A DNA stretch of 33,513 bases from Catenaria anguillulae PL171 (Eukaryota > Blastocladiomycota > Blastocladiomycetes > Blastocladiales > Catenariaceae), in contig MCFL01000267.1 of the NCBI GenBank assembly GCA_002102555.1, forward strand, positions 1 to 33,513. Reading direction: 5' to 3'. Of this stretch, positions 1 through 9,780 are shown piece by piece; within the stretch, counting starts at the first letter, position 1; every line of letters begins with the position of its first letter. The position numbers and the translations under genes were made by a program. A model generated the notes under the pieces. The model did not search any database, was not told where the DNA came from, and worked only from the letters and a program-made list of their open reading frames with translations.

Positions 1-946
1 GGATGTGGACTACTTGCTCAGTTTGAACCCAAGCTTACCTCGACCGCAGCCCGATGGCGTATCTTCTCCCACGCCAGAGCCATCCACATCAACCAATCCT
101 GGCACGGCTGCTGCTGCTGCTGTATCGCCAAGCACGGACGATGAATCCGGACTCATGGTCCCACCTCCACTCTCTTCGTTCCGCGACCCAACGGCGATTG
201 TCTCTGGCCCGACCACCAGCCCGCCCACCAGCTCCACCAATGTGGCCGCCGCACCCGCTCTCCCACCACTTCCAACGCTGAGCCGCGTCCCGCGCCCGCG
301 CGCCTCCTCACCGGCCTTCCTCAACAACCCCACAAGCTCACGTCACGTGGCGCGCGCATGGCAAATCCAGCCGCAAAGCCTCGATTGCACTCTTGCCCGG
401 CGGCGTTCCACACTCGCCCAGCACGCCCAAACTGCCCACAAGCACGGCACGCAAGGTCGACAGTCCCGCATCGTCGCAAGCTTTGTCGCCGTCAACACCA
501 TCTATGGCGTCCACGTTGTTGAGCGCGCACACGGGCACGTCGACTGCGCCGCCCACGCGGGCCATGTCGTATGCTACGGGACGAGGCGGCGGCGGCGACG
601 GTGAGAGCGTTTTGAGTCAGCGGACGGCAGATGTATTGTCCATGAGCGAGATTGAGGAGGCGAGGAGAGAGGAGGGGCAAAGGCAGGGAAAAACAAGACA
701 AGAGGGGGTGGTTGAGAAGGAAAAGAGCAAGGTCACCAGCCGCCGCCCCAGCAGACGTTGGTATCGCCCGCACCATCCGAGAATGAGTTGACGGCTGGCG
801 GCAAGCGTGAGGGCGCAGAAAGGCAAGGAAATCGGCGATCCGTGTTCGATAATGTAGTTCATTGCATATTTGACGTCAATAGAGGATGTAAATCAGACGC
901 AAGGTGGAACAAGCTTTTGTACGTTTCGGCAAAGAGGCGTGAATGA
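1..946 (+). pseudogene. 3' part of a Ser/Pro-rich protein gene, frame-broken
   Basis: I do not recognise this protein. The coding signal enters from the left edge, so the 5' end lies outside the window. The first part is low-complexity Ser/Thr/Pro/Ala sequence in the frame that includes base 5. Near 330-390 the sensible reading moves to another frame, which continues with more Ser/Pro-rich sequence, then a charged stretch containing SMSEIEEARREE. Near 730-755 it appears to move back, reading PSENELTAGGKREGAERQG and stopping at about 946. I found no GT-AG intron of normal length and correct phase at either switch. One-base indels, real or from sequencing, are the simplest explanation. The gene is convergent with the DSS4-like gene, with only about 20 bp between their stops. 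That this is one gene is an inference from matching composition. Confidence 0.35.
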
Positions 947-967
947 CAAGTGGAACATGAGCGCCGG

Positions 968-1599
968 CTACTCATTTGCTGGTGGGCGGGCAGTTGACGG
1001 CACAAGGTAACGGACACGATCCATGTGCAAGAAGCAGCCTTTGTAAGCGTCGGGCCCTACTTCTTGATATCCAAGCGGCCCAAGATCACAATCTGTGGCA
1101 ATCGGCCCGAGTCAGCGCAACGCAGCGCAATCAATGGATCAAGGAGCGACGAAGCCGACTGAGCATACCGCGCAGGAAAGGAACTTGACCGACTGGTCGA
1201 CCGTCTTTGAGAAGCCAATGTTTTCAAAGCTCATCATGTCCTTGATCTCGAAAAAGTCGGCCTCGCCTTGGTCGGCTTGAATGGATGGGGCGGGAACAGA
1301 TTGAGCTTGGGTCTGAGGCATGCTGGGCATGTCAAACTATACGTGCCATGGCAGATTGGGGCCGAAAAGTCAATGTCGGCGACGCGAGACATCAGGACGG
1401 AAAGCCAGACAGTCGAACCTTGGCCGGTTGGCGCACATGGCGGCCGTGCTTTTCGCGCAAGATGAGGCACTTGCACAGCGGGTTTGGCAGTAGATAGGTA
1501 CGTGTTGAGGCCGTCACCGGTGATGAGAGGCATGGACTCTTCGGCAATGGCGGCGCGATGCTCGAGGTGCATGGGCGTGGAGGTCTGAGAGGCGGTCAT
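968..1599 (-). pseudogene. DSS4: DSS4/Mss4 (RABIF)-like Rab-binding protein, frame-broken
   Basis: Mss4/Dss4 proteins are small zinc-binding chaperones or exchange factors for exocytic Rab GTPases such as Sec4 and Rab8. Three blocks fit the family in order: CKCLILREKHGRH (zinc-site region), FFEIKDMMSFENIGFSK followed by VKFLSCA, and DCDLGPLGYQE followed by HMDRVRY, ending in a TAG at 968-970. A GT-AG intron at 1337-1418 (82 nt) joins the first two blocks in phase. A second GT-AG intron at 1093-1168 (76 nt) separates the last two, but canonical splicing there leaves the final exon one base out of frame; the family match needs one more G. The best ATG (1597-1599) is also one base out of phase with the CKCLIL block. 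So either two small indels exist, or the sequence has errors. Family identity is fairly secure; the gene's intactness is not. Confidence 0.6.
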
Positions 1600-1919
1600 T
1601 GTGAACTGGCGGCCGGTGCTGTGTGTGTTGAAAGGCGTAAGTATACGATGCTGCTTGTTCTGACTTAGAAATTGCATTGAGATATGATTGCTTTCATTCG
1701 CAAGGGCGAGGATATGCCAATACGGCCTCGTTCCACGCCGGTGATGGCGAACGCTGAAGGAAACAAGGAAGCGAGGCTCGCCGATTGGACCATCAGATGA
1801 GCGGCATGTCCGCACACACGGAAAATCACCTCCAATGCTACGCCCACCGCTTCTGCTGGTGCGGACAGTTGCTGTTCCACTTCCCACTGGATGTATTGAC
1901 CTGCAATGAATAGACTGCA
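1600..1919. promoter_or_regulatory. Divergent intergenic region between DSS4-like and ankyrin genes
   Basis: This 320-bp stretch separates two divergent start codons and should hold both promoters. No TATA box or named operator could be assigned. The last ~52 bp (from about 1868) are conserved upstream of the second ankyrin copy at 24597-24648, so this piece was part of the duplicated segment and may contain the 5' UTR or core promoter. Confidence 0.35.
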
Positions 1920-4064
1920 ATGACTGAATGCACTGCACTGCCCAGCCCGCCCCACGAGGTGGCCGAGCTCATCCTCCTCTTTGCCATCCGCTCCATCGAC
2001 CCGTTCGACCCTCGGAAACGCACACTCGACTCTGTCGCCATTCATGCCCTGCTCACCTCCCTTCCCGGCCATAGCTCTACCGGGGCCGACGCTGCCGGTG
2101 GTGGCTCTTACCTGACCCGCGCCGCACTCTTGCAAATGTGGTGGGTCGACTTGGACCATGCCAGCGTCCACAACAGTGTCCCGCTCCTCAACACCTTGCT
2201 CAACATGTCGCACCCTCGCCTCGTCCGCCCGCTGCAATACTCGCAGGGTGGATTAGCGGAAGCCGTCAAACTGTGTCATGCCGATGTTGCTGAATGGTGG
2301 TATACTCAGCGGCAACGCAAGCTCTTGTACTTCAACGATGTGGAATGGAACGATGTGATTGTGGGATTCAAGCAAGCCAATACCGAGGCCGATGCGCTGC
2401 GACTCTTCAAATGGGCCATCCGTGCACTGCTCAATGTCGACCCAGACTCGCTCCCAACGTCTGGTCGTCCCGCCATTGACTCGCCCGAGCCTGAATACGT
2501 CTACTCGACCGGATACGATGGGCGCAGTTATGCCCGCTTGTCCATCTTGACGGAATCCATGGCCCGCGGATTTTATTCCACCGCACAACTCGTTTTGCGA
2601 GTTTGGAATGTGTCCGCCGAATACCGGTACTCGCTTGCGCTGCAATCGCTGGCCCAGAACAAGGACAAGGATATGGTCTTGTGGGCGCTGGCCAACCTAC
2701 CCGTTGACGACGATAGCTCAGACCCAAAGAACTACGTATTGACAGGCGCGGTCAAGTCGGGCGACCAGGACTTTATCCGCTGGGCTATGGGGTTGCACGA
2801 TGAGCCACCGAGCAAAACGCTGTTGCAGCGTTTGCCGGGGGCAAGCGAGGCAGGCCAGCTGGCTACAATTCAGTGGATCTTGACCGACCCAGAGATGAAC
2901 ACTGGGCTGGATGCGCAGGGCAAGTTGCCTTACAATACGCAGGTTCACATGGACAAGATTGCGCTTGCTGGGCATTTGGATGTGCTTGAATGGTGGGCGG
3001 CGAATGGCGACAGGTTTGGTGCATCGTTGGTTGCGCATGATCATCGCAACAAGTGTATTGTGCCTGCTTTGGCGAAACGAGGCCTCATGCAAGTTCTCAA
3101 GTGGTGGTTGGAGCAGAACTTGATTCCTGTGCGGCCCACAACCATCAAGGATTTGCCCGTGATTGCCGCCGAACATGGATTGGTGGAGTTGCTCGAGTAC
3201 TGCACGGGTACGCCCGCATTGGCAAAGAAGGTGACGTATTCCACAAGCGCACTGACGGCTGCGAGCACAAACGGGCATTTGCACGTGCTCGAGTGGTGGA
3301 AAGCCAACAAGAAGCGCATCACCTGTGGCAACGAGACGCTCAGAGACGCAACAGAACACGGGCAGTTGGCTGTGCTTGACTGGTGGTTTGAAAAGTCTGG
3401 CTGCAAGCAACTCGTGTATGACAAGCAGGTTTTAGTTAATGCGTTGCGGTATGGCCAATTGGATGCGCTGGAGTGGTGGATGCAGCGATTGATGTTTGAT
3501 CAAGACGAAATCAAGCACGCATTTTCAAGTCTGGAGGTCCTGTCCGAGTGGAATCGATTCTCGTATCACCCAAGCATTCTTCTCTACCTTATCCGCCAAG
3601 GGTACTTTGCGCCGGCGCCGTCTGATGATGATGGCGGCAACATGGAGTCGACGAATGCCTCGAATCTGGTCCTATCGGCCATGCGCCAACCCGTTTTGCT
3701 TCATTTCGTTCACAAGCATTTAGCGTACACTGCCGAGCACACATGTCGCCTGTTGATGCAGCAAATCCTGGTTTGCACGGTTCAGCACGGAACCGTGTGT
3801 ACTCTGCAATGGATGCTGGCCATGCTCGGCAGCAAGCCGACTGATTTCCCACCCGTGCCCATCAATCATCTCAAACGCATTCTTCTGAAGCGCGATGATT
3901 CAAAGGCCACGTTCCGCTGGTTGATTGACCACGAGATTCCGTTTGACGTTGCTGCCGTTGCAACCAATGGCCCAGGCTCGCCATATCAGCAGATTGAAGA
4001 GTGGTTGGTCGAGCAAGTGAGAATACACAAGGAGGAGAAGGCCGTGGAGTGGAGCATGTGTTGA
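1920..4064 (+). CDS. Ankyrin-like repeat protein, copy 1 (intact)
   Basis: An uninterrupted 714-residue reading frame without introns starts at an ATG whose surroundings are conserved in the second copy. The N-terminus (PPHEVAELILLFAIR) has the look of a short F-box-like helix. The middle and C-terminal parts carry degenerate ankyrin-type repeats with a recurring core of the form GHLDVLEWW, GLMQVLKWW, GHLHVLEWW, GQLAVLDWW and GQLDALEWW, about 30-40 residues apart between roughly residues 340 and 525. Earlier, weaker units contain DVAEWW, LFKWAI and FIRWAM. No signal peptide or membrane segment is visible. Proteins with this W-W ankyrin variant occur as large families in some zoosporic fungi. 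Their role is presumably protein binding; I cannot name a partner. A nearly identical inverted copy lies at 22455-24596. Confidence 0.85.
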   Translation: MTECTALPSPPHEVAELILLFAIRSIDPFDPRKRTLDSVAIHALLTSLPGHSSTGADAAGGGSYLTRAALLQMWWVDLDHASVHNSVPLLNTLLNMSHPRLVRPLQYSQGGLAEAVKLCHADVAEWWYTQRQRKLLYFNDVEWNDVIVGFKQANTEADALRLFKWAIRALLNVDPDSLPTSGRPAIDSPEPEYVYSTGYDGRSYARLSILTESMARGFYSTAQLVLRVWNVSAEYRYSLALQSLAQNKDKDMVLWALANLPVDDDSSDPKNYVLTGAVKSGDQDFIRWAMGLHDEPPSKTLLQRLPGASEAGQLATIQWILTDPEMNTGLDAQGKLPYNTQVHMDKIALAGHLDVLEWWAANGDRFGASLVAHDHRNKCIVPALAKRGLMQVLKWWLEQNLIPVRPTTIKDLPVIAAEHGLVELLEYCTGTPALAKKVTYSTSALTAASTNGHLHVLEWWKANKKRITCGNETLRDATEHGQLAVLDWWFEKSGCKQLVYDKQVLVNALRYGQLDALEWWMQRLMFDQDEIKHAFSSLEVLSEWNRFSYHPSILLYLIRQGYFAPAPSDDDGGNMESTNASNLVLSAMRQPVLLHFVHKHLAYTAEHTCRLLMQQILVCTVQHGTVCTLQWMLAMLGSKPTDFPPVPINHLKRILLKRDDSKATFRWLIDHEIPFDVAAVATNGPGSPYQQIEEWLVEQVRIHKEEKAVEWSMC

Positions 4065-4756
4065 CTTGTGTTGCTTTTGTTTCATTCCCACGGCATGGCA
4101 TCGCTGACTCGTGTTGAGACTCGGCTTTGAGAATATACGTACTTACAGAATTCACCATGATCGCATATTGCAATTGTGTTGCTGTCCGGCCTACGACCCT
4201 CCAACTGGTATCAACTGAAGCTTCCAGGTGGAACATGGCCCCTTGCTCTGGGACTGTTCACATGTGATCTGTTGCTTGATCAACACCATTGAGCGATCAG
4301 GATGGACAGTATGGTGAGACACGAGCCACTTTGAGCCGTCAGACATTTTTGACGAAATGAATGCAATGTGGCTTTGTACGCTCCTGATTTATTTTCACCT
4401 CTCTGCAGAGCACACACACAAAAATGCACACATGACGAGCAACGGCCCAATCATCGCCAAGCTGGCTTGGCTTGGGGTTGGGCGGATGCCCGAAAGGAGC
4501 GCCACTGCTTCCTCAAAAGCATCTTGCACCCCGACTAACTCTCCATTCCACATTTGGTTCTCTTTTGCTGTCGTTGTGTCTGTCACGATACAATTCTGTA
4601 GTACATACTGGTGTAGCCGCCATCCATTTCACTGTGCACTCCAACCTCCAACCGGTCTCCAGCCAACCAGCCAACCACCAATAGACGGCACGGCACTTCC
4701 AACTGCAAGTCATTCCATTCATATTCACATACACTTAGACCGACAACTTCTCAACA
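4065..4756. other. Intergenic, no gene seen
   Basis: This stretch holds the 3' flank of ankyrin copy 1 and the promoter and 5' UTR of the next gene. Homology to the second ankyrin copy stops right after the stop codon at 4064. No RNA gene or convincing ORF was seen. Confidence 0.5.
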
Positions 4757-6760
4757 ATGCGCTCCAACTCGCTCCTCGTCATCCTGGCCACCCTGGCCAT
4801 GCTCTCGGCCGCCGCGCCGGCGCCCATCCCGCAGATCCGCGGCGGCGTCGACGGCACCGTCGTCCGCGACGGGGCCAATGACTTGGTGCCCGCCGAGGGG
4901 TTCACCACCACTACTCCCGCCACCACCACCACCACGGTGACCCGCCAGCCCATCTTGCCCTCGCTCTTCCCCATCACCCGCTCGCGCACTTTCACGGGCA
5001 CCCGCACGGGAACTCGCACGGGCACTCGCACGGGCACTCGCACGGGCACCCGTACCTTCACGGGGACGCGGACAAGCACTCGCACCTTCACTCGCACCCG
5101 CTCTGCGCCGACGACGGCTACGACGCCAGCAGTGGCGCCCATTGTGCCCACGCTGATTCCGCCTGTGCTCCCGTCCATCTCGCAGTCTCGCACTCGCTTC
5201 ACCACGACCACCGATGACGATGTCGAGCCAACCACCACTGCTCGCCGTACCACCACCACCACGGAAGAGGAAGAGCCCACACCGGCCCCTCGCCCCACTA
5301 GCACCACCGTGTCGTCGCCGGTCGCTCCCACCCGCACGCCCACCCCCGAGCCTGAGCCCGAGCCGATTTTGCCGCCCGTGCTCCCGACTCCGCCCGTGTT
5401 TGTCCCCACCACAACTGCCGCCACCACCACCACCCAGGATGAGCCCGTGCGCCCGACCCGTACGCCCGAACCGGAACCGCCCGTACTCCCCATCCCCACT
5501 CTGATTCCTTCGCCACGCCCCACCGCAACCTCCACCACCACCGAGGAGCCCCGTCCCATCATCACCGAGACCCCTGTGGTGCCTGTTCCTCGCCCTACCA
5601 TCCCCATCACCACCACGACCGAGCCCACGTCGACTGTTGCGCCTCCTCCCCCGCGCACCACCACGACGCAGGACCCCATCATTGTGGACCCGATCCCGCT
5701 CCCGACGCTGCCCATTCCGCGTCCGACGGCCTCGGCTACCACAGTTGTCACCATCCCTCCGGCTCCGACGCCCACGTCGACCGACCCGCCCATGCCCGTG
5801 ATCCCGCAACCGGGCAACCCCTCGTCGTCTGGTGGCGCCGCCACCCCGACCACCATCATCACGGTGCCTCAACCGACCGAAACCAACTCTGCGCCGCCCA
5901 TGCCGGTGGTGCCCGTGCCCACGGCCACGTCGCTTGTGACCATTCCTCCCGCTCCCACGTCGACCGACTCGCCCATCCCCGTGATCCGCCCTCCCGGTCA
6001 ATCCTCGTCGTCTGGCCCCGCCACGCCCTCGCCCACGGACGCGCCCATGCCCTTTGACCCTTCCAACCCAACGGCGCCCATCACCATCCCCGCTCAATCG
6101 TCGTCGACCTCGGCCTCTGCTTCGGCCACCATTCCGACCATTCCGCAACCCACCCCGACGCAAGCCGATTCGCCGCCGCGTGACCCCAATGTGATTGGCG
6201 CCGGTGGTGTGCGCCCCGATGCACAGCTTGGCGGCAACCCGAACGATCTTGGTGACATGGCCAACGTGGCCGTTGCAGATGCCGCCAAGGCCGCACGCGA
6301 CAACAAGCCAGTGCTTGGCGGCGGTGCCCTCTTTGGATCCAAGAAGGAGGCAACCGCGGCCGGCGCGCTCGGTGAGAACGCCTCGGGCAATGGTGACGGC
6401 ACCAGCGCCGCCACGGAAAGCGTTCCAGTGGCCGTGTTTGTCGGCAGCATGATTGGCGGCTTGGCGCTCGTGGGCGTAGCCATGGCGGCCGCTTTCCATG
6501 TGCGCAAGGCGAGGTTGGCGGCCGCCGCTGTGGTGGTTGCCGGTGGCGGTGCTGCGGGCAACGCCGCCGTGAACAGTCAAGGCAGCTCGGATGCCGCCTC
6601 GGTCAACTCGCGCGACTTGGCCATGGGCCACCAGCGTGGCTATGATTCCGAGAGCATGCACTCGGTCGACTTGTCGGGCGAGTATGTGCCTCAGGGTCAC
6701 CAGCAGCAAGGCAACGGCAACGCCAATAACAACAACCAGAGGTCGTTCTTTGAGTTGTGA
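4757..6760 (+). CDS. Thr/Pro-rich mucin-like single-pass membrane protein
   Basis: This intronless frame encodes 667 residues. Residues 1-20 form a typical signal peptide (LLVILATLAMLSAAAPAP). The ectodomain up to about residue 480 is dominated by Thr, Pro and Ser, as expected for a heavily O-glycosylated stalk, with a T-G-T-R tandem tract near residues 76-100 and many TTTT and PEPEPE runs. One hydrophobic helix (VAVFVGSMIGGLALVGVAMA) lies at about residues 556-578, followed by HVRKAR as a cytoplasmic stop-transfer signal. A tail of about 85 residues ends in an Asn/Gln-rich stretch and FFEL. The layout matches type I cell-surface mucin or wall-sensor proteins such as Msb2/Wsc types in general design, but no cysteine-rich WSC domain is present and homology cannot be claimed. 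It converges on another secreted Thr/Pro-rich gene. Confidence 0.85.
   Translation: MRSNSLLVILATLAMLSAAAPAPIPQIRGGVDGTVVRDGANDLVPAEGFTTTTPATTTTTVTRQPILPSLFPITRSRTFTGTRTGTRTGTRTGTRTGTRTFTGTRTSTRTFTRTRSAPTTATTPAVAPIVPTLIPPVLPSISQSRTRFTTTTDDDVEPTTTARRTTTTTEEEEPTPAPRPTSTTVSSPVAPTRTPTPEPEPEPILPPVLPTPPVFVPTTTAATTTTQDEPVRPTRTPEPEPPVLPIPTLIPSPRPTATSTTTEEPRPIITETPVVPVPRPTIPITTTTEPTSTVAPPPPRTTTTQDPIIVDPIPLPTLPIPRPTASATTVVTIPPAPTPTSTDPPMPVIPQPGNPSSSGGAATPTTIITVPQPTETNSAPPMPVVPVPTATSLVTIPPAPTSTDSPIPVIRPPGQSSSSGPATPSPTDAPMPFDPSNPTAPITIPAQSSSTSASASATIPTIPQPTPTQADSPPRDPNVIGAGGVRPDAQLGGNPNDLGDMANVAVADAAKAARDNKPVLGGGALFGSKKEATAAGALGENASGNGDGTSAATESVPVAVFVGSMIGGLALVGVAMAAAFHVRKARLAAAAVVVAGGGAAGNAAVNSQGSSDAASVNSRDLAMGHQRGYDSESMHSVDLSGEYVPQGHQQQGNGNANNNNQRSFFEL
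4982..5100 (+). repeat. 12-bp tandem repeat encoding T-G-T-R units
   Basis: Units close to ACGGGCACTCGC repeat head to tail inside the mucin-like gene, with degenerate units on both sides. The tract encodes TGTRTGTRTGTR and looser FTGTRT and FTRTR variants. Unit length is a multiple of three, so copy-number change would keep the frame. Confidence 0.8.
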
Positions 6761-7244
6761 GCGTGTAATGTAGTGTGTACACACCTTTCCCCTCCTCCCA
6801 TTCCGTCATGCATTCATTCGGTTGTATCCTTTTTCCGCTTGACACTTTTGTGAATCTTTCCTTTCCCCTCTTTTGCACATTTTGTTCCTTGATGATCCTC
6901 TATTACTTCAATCTTGGTCACATACACTTGCTTTTTCTTTCTTTCGTTTCACCAGCACAGCATTCATGATTGTGAGTCGTCTGCGAGTCGCCTTTTGGCG
7001 CTCCAACTTCCGAATCTCTGCGGACTTTTTTTTTTTTCCTCGCCTAGCGACATGGAGTGAGGGTATGCATGTACCAGGCATGTATGTACGATATCGCAAT
7101 AATATGGCAGTAAATTCATCAGAGTGTGACAGATATGAGTAACGAATATGGTCCCCGCGACGAACTAGAAAAACGAAAAATCAAATCAACATGGCAAACA
7201 AACCAGAGGAAACTCAACTGCAAAGCAAACTCACCATCCACTAC
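6761..7244. other. Intergenic 3' flanks of two convergent genes
   Basis: This AT-richer stretch lies between the two convergent stop codons and should contain both polyadenylation regions. It includes a run of 12 T at 7026-7037. No gene was seen. Confidence 0.5.
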
Positions 7245-8705
7245 CTACGCCTCAACGGCCGCTGTCGGCTCGATCAACTCGGCCGTCGCACTCACCTCCG
7301 CCTCCTCGTCCGCATCTGCACTTGCGGTAGCGGTCCCGGTCGGCGCTTCAAACGCTGTCGACGTCGCTGCCTGCTCATCGGCATCCCACATGTGCGTCGG
7401 GTCCATTGCAGCCGTTGTTGTCGACGAGATAGGCTCTTGAACCGAATCGGTCGCCGATTCCGTCGGCGTGGCGGGTTCAGCAGTCACATCCGCATCAGAT
7501 GGAGGCCAAGTCGGTTCAGGCATGGCTCCATGGTCCTCGGGAGTTGGCTCGGGAACCGGGTCGACAGGCTCAACGGGTTCGACAATGCTGGAATCCGTCG
7601 GTTGCGGCACCTCGGTCGGCCACACGGGCTGTGGCTGCGTCGGCGGGAACATGGGATGGGGATCCAGCGGACCGCCAGGCCCAATCACGATGGTTGGCAG
7701 GTTGATGACGACGCCCGGAGGTTGGATCGGGTTGGGTTGTGGCTGAGGCCAGAACGGGTCCGGGTGCGTTGGCGAGCGTGGGTTCGAGGGCGGCGCTGGC
7801 GCCGGGTCGTCCGAGGTTGGAGTGGGTTGGGCGAAAGCGGTCGTTGACGGATTAGTTGTCGGCGAGGCAACGACAGTTGTAGTGGTTGCCGATTTGGCAG
7901 AAGATGCGACCGGGGTGTTTGAGGTAGGTCCAGAGGTTGACAAGGACGGCACAGCCGTGGGCGACGACAAGGTGCTTGTAGTTGACACAACACGCTTGGT
8001 TTCGGAAAGAGTCGATGTCTCACTTGTTGAACGCGTCGATGAAGATGCGGTGTGCGAAACCGTCGTCGTGGGAACAGGGGTCGAGCGCGACGATACTGTA
8101 GTCGACAATGCCTTGGATGCGGGCACGCTGGCCTTGTTCGTTGTCGCTACCATCGTACTCGGCACAGACGACGATGTCCTTGCAGTAATTGCGGTCATTG
8201 TCGTCAAGCGAGCTGTAGACGAGGCTTGAGTCTTGGGTAACCCAGTGCCGGCTGCAGTCGCCGTTGTACGCTTGGTCACATCCGTACTCGATGTATCACG
8301 AGCCGCCGGCTTGGTGGACATTGTACGTGTAGGCACCACGCCAACGCTCGTCGTCGGGCGAGGAGCAGAAGCCGTCGAGCTGGAGCGATCTGCCTGCGGG
8401 CGAGTCGTGTGCGCAACTGGCGTGCGCGACGGAATGCCGGGCTTCTTGGTTGCCGGCGGCGGAGTCACGGGCTTCTTGGACACCGGAGGTGGGGTCACAG
8501 GCTTTCTCTGCGCGGGCGGCGGAGTCACGGGCTTCTTGGGCACTTGCGGCGGGGCAATCGGGCGAGGAGCAGGGCGTGGGGCAGGTCGAGATGGTGCAGG
8601 GCGGCGGAAACCGCCACCGCCGCGGCGCGGGGCTGGGACACCCGAGGCGATAGCCGCAAGAAGGGACAATAGTACAAGAACGGACAGGATTGGCGTGGTG
8701 CGCAT
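7245..8705 (-). CDS. Secreted Pro/Thr/Ser-rich protein
   Basis: I chose the ATG at 8703-8705 (486 residues) because it directly opens a signal peptide, MRTTPILSVLVLLSLLAAI, ending near ASGVPAP. The upstream in-frame ATG at 8795 would add 30 residues before that signal. After the signal comes a basic Gly/Arg/Pro segment, then about four 10-residue repeats built on KKPVTPPP (roughly residues 55-90). A long Ser/Thr-rich region follows, then a Pro-rich region with PQPQPNPIQPP, and an acidic, Ala/Thr-rich C-terminus. No transmembrane helix or obvious GPI-anchor signal is seen at the C-terminus, so the product is probably soluble in the wall or medium. Composition resembles the neighbouring mucin-like gene, but I see no repeat unit shared by both. 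Exact function is unknown. Confidence 0.8.
   Translation of the reverse strand: MRTTPILSVLVLLSLLAAIASGVPAPRRGGGGFRRPAPSRPAPRPAPRPIAPPQVPKKPVTPPPAQRKPVTPPPVSKKPVTPPPATKKPGIPSRTPVAHTTRPQADRSSSTASAPRPTTSVGVVPTRTMSTKPAARDTSSTDVTKRTTATAAGTGLPKTQASSTARLTTMTAITARTSSSVPSTMVATTNKASVPASKALSTTVSSRSTPVPTTTVSHTASSSTRSTSETSTLSETKRVVSTTSTLSSPTAVPSLSTSGPTSNTPVASSAKSATTTTVVASPTTNPSTTAFAQPTPTSDDPAPAPPSNPRSPTHPDPFWPQPQPNPIQPPGVVINLPTIVIGPGGPLDPHPMFPPTQPQPVWPTEVPQPTDSSIVEPVEPVDPVPEPTPEDHGAMPEPTWPPSDADVTAEPATPTESATDSVQEPISSTTTAAMDPTHMWDADEQAATSTAFEAPTGTATASADADEEAEVSATAELIEPTAAVEA
8445..8548 (-). repeat. 30-bp tandem repeat encoding KKPVTPPP units
   Basis: Three full and one partial 30-bp unit encode KKPVTPPPAQ, RKPVTPPPVS, KKPVTPPPAT and KKPG near the N-terminus of the secreted protein. 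Lys-Pro spacing with Pro triplets suggests an extended, possibly wall-binding segment. Confidence 0.75.
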
Positions 8706-9780
8706 GATGGGCAAGTGGATGGATACGGTCCGTCTAGGTCTAGTGTATAGTGTATGGGAATGAGTGATGGGATCGGACCTGCCAACGTCTATCAAAGCGA
8801 AGGCAGACGGATCAGCTGAGGTGGTTGGACTTCAGTTGGGGGAATCGAGAATGGGTTCGGGAAGTCCTTTTGTACTCTCGGTATTCCCATGGAAGGGGGA
8901 ACTGATAGAAGCTTGTGAACCCAGGCAATCACCCACTCACGACGGTTGCTGACCACCATATACTTTGATTGAGTTGATTGTATTGGGGCACCTGTAACTC
9001 GACCATTCAACCTGGGTGTAAAATCAGACGACTTGTCACCAACGAGTGTCTGCGGATGGCGTTGGCGTGATTTTGCGTTTTGCATGTGGGGCCATGTGAG
9101 TTGGTTTGGTTCAAGATTCGGATGTCGCTCGAAATATATACACTGCGACGGTCATGCGGAATACAGGGATCAGATTCAGATTTGCGCACAGCGACAGCGG
9201 TGCCGTCATCAGCAGTCTGTGCCGGTCCATGTGTTGATGTTCTGCGAAGATGTGTGCGACTGGTGCTGGAAAACGTTGGGAGTCATCGCTGACGGATATC
9301 ATGCCCATATGCTCAGTCGATTATGAATGGTACTTAACGGAATACAGCTCGTGCCATCAGGCTGGAAACAATCGAGAAGTCGAAGGTTGTGGTCTCCGAC
9401 TTCCTTCCTGGACGCGGTGTGGTCACAAAGTGCACGTGTTAGGCGCTGGGTCCAAAAATGTGGCAAATCAAAACACGTCCAAGCTTAGCTTCAGTCAAGA
9501 TCTTGTGAGACGTGCCCCCTTCGCGACCGATGGTGTCATTTTCGAGACAAAAGTGAATGGACATACGACAACAAGGGAACCTGTGTCCGTTCCCGGCCAG
9601 CGTCTCATTGAGCAGATAACCACTGCGCAACTTGACAGTGCGGAGCGCCGGCCGTGACCAAAAGGATTTCTGGGGCATGTTGGAGCATGTCAAGTGTCGC
9701 TTGCTGGCTGCCAGCAAAAGCTCCCTCTACCGACCTACTCGGACTCTGACCACGACCGCGAAGATCGTGCCTTCAAATTA
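8706..9780. other. Intergenic, no gene seen
   Basis: About 1.1 kb between the secreted-protein start and the tRNA gene. Short frames exist on both strands, but none has family-like sequence, a sensible start and composition like the real genes. The part next to 8706 should hold the promoter of the secreted-protein gene. Confidence 0.5.

Noticed and set aside
1234-1938. 234-codon reverse-strand frame reaching upstream of the DSS4-like ATG
   Set aside because: Only its middle part overlaps the DSS4-like first exon. The rest runs through the divergent promoter and into the ankyrin gene start.
4751-6784. 677-codon open frame on the strand opposite the mucin-like gene
   Set aside because: It is a composition shadow: GC-rich third positions and Thr/Pro repeats leave the antisense frame open as Gly/Arg-rich sequence. 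It lacks any family-like sequence, while the sense frame has a signal peptide and membrane helix.
9716-9719. T4 (on the minus strand) as the tRNA-Ala terminator
   Set aside because: It lies about 61 nt past the tRNA 3' end, farther than normal for RNA polymerase III, so I did not call it a terminator.
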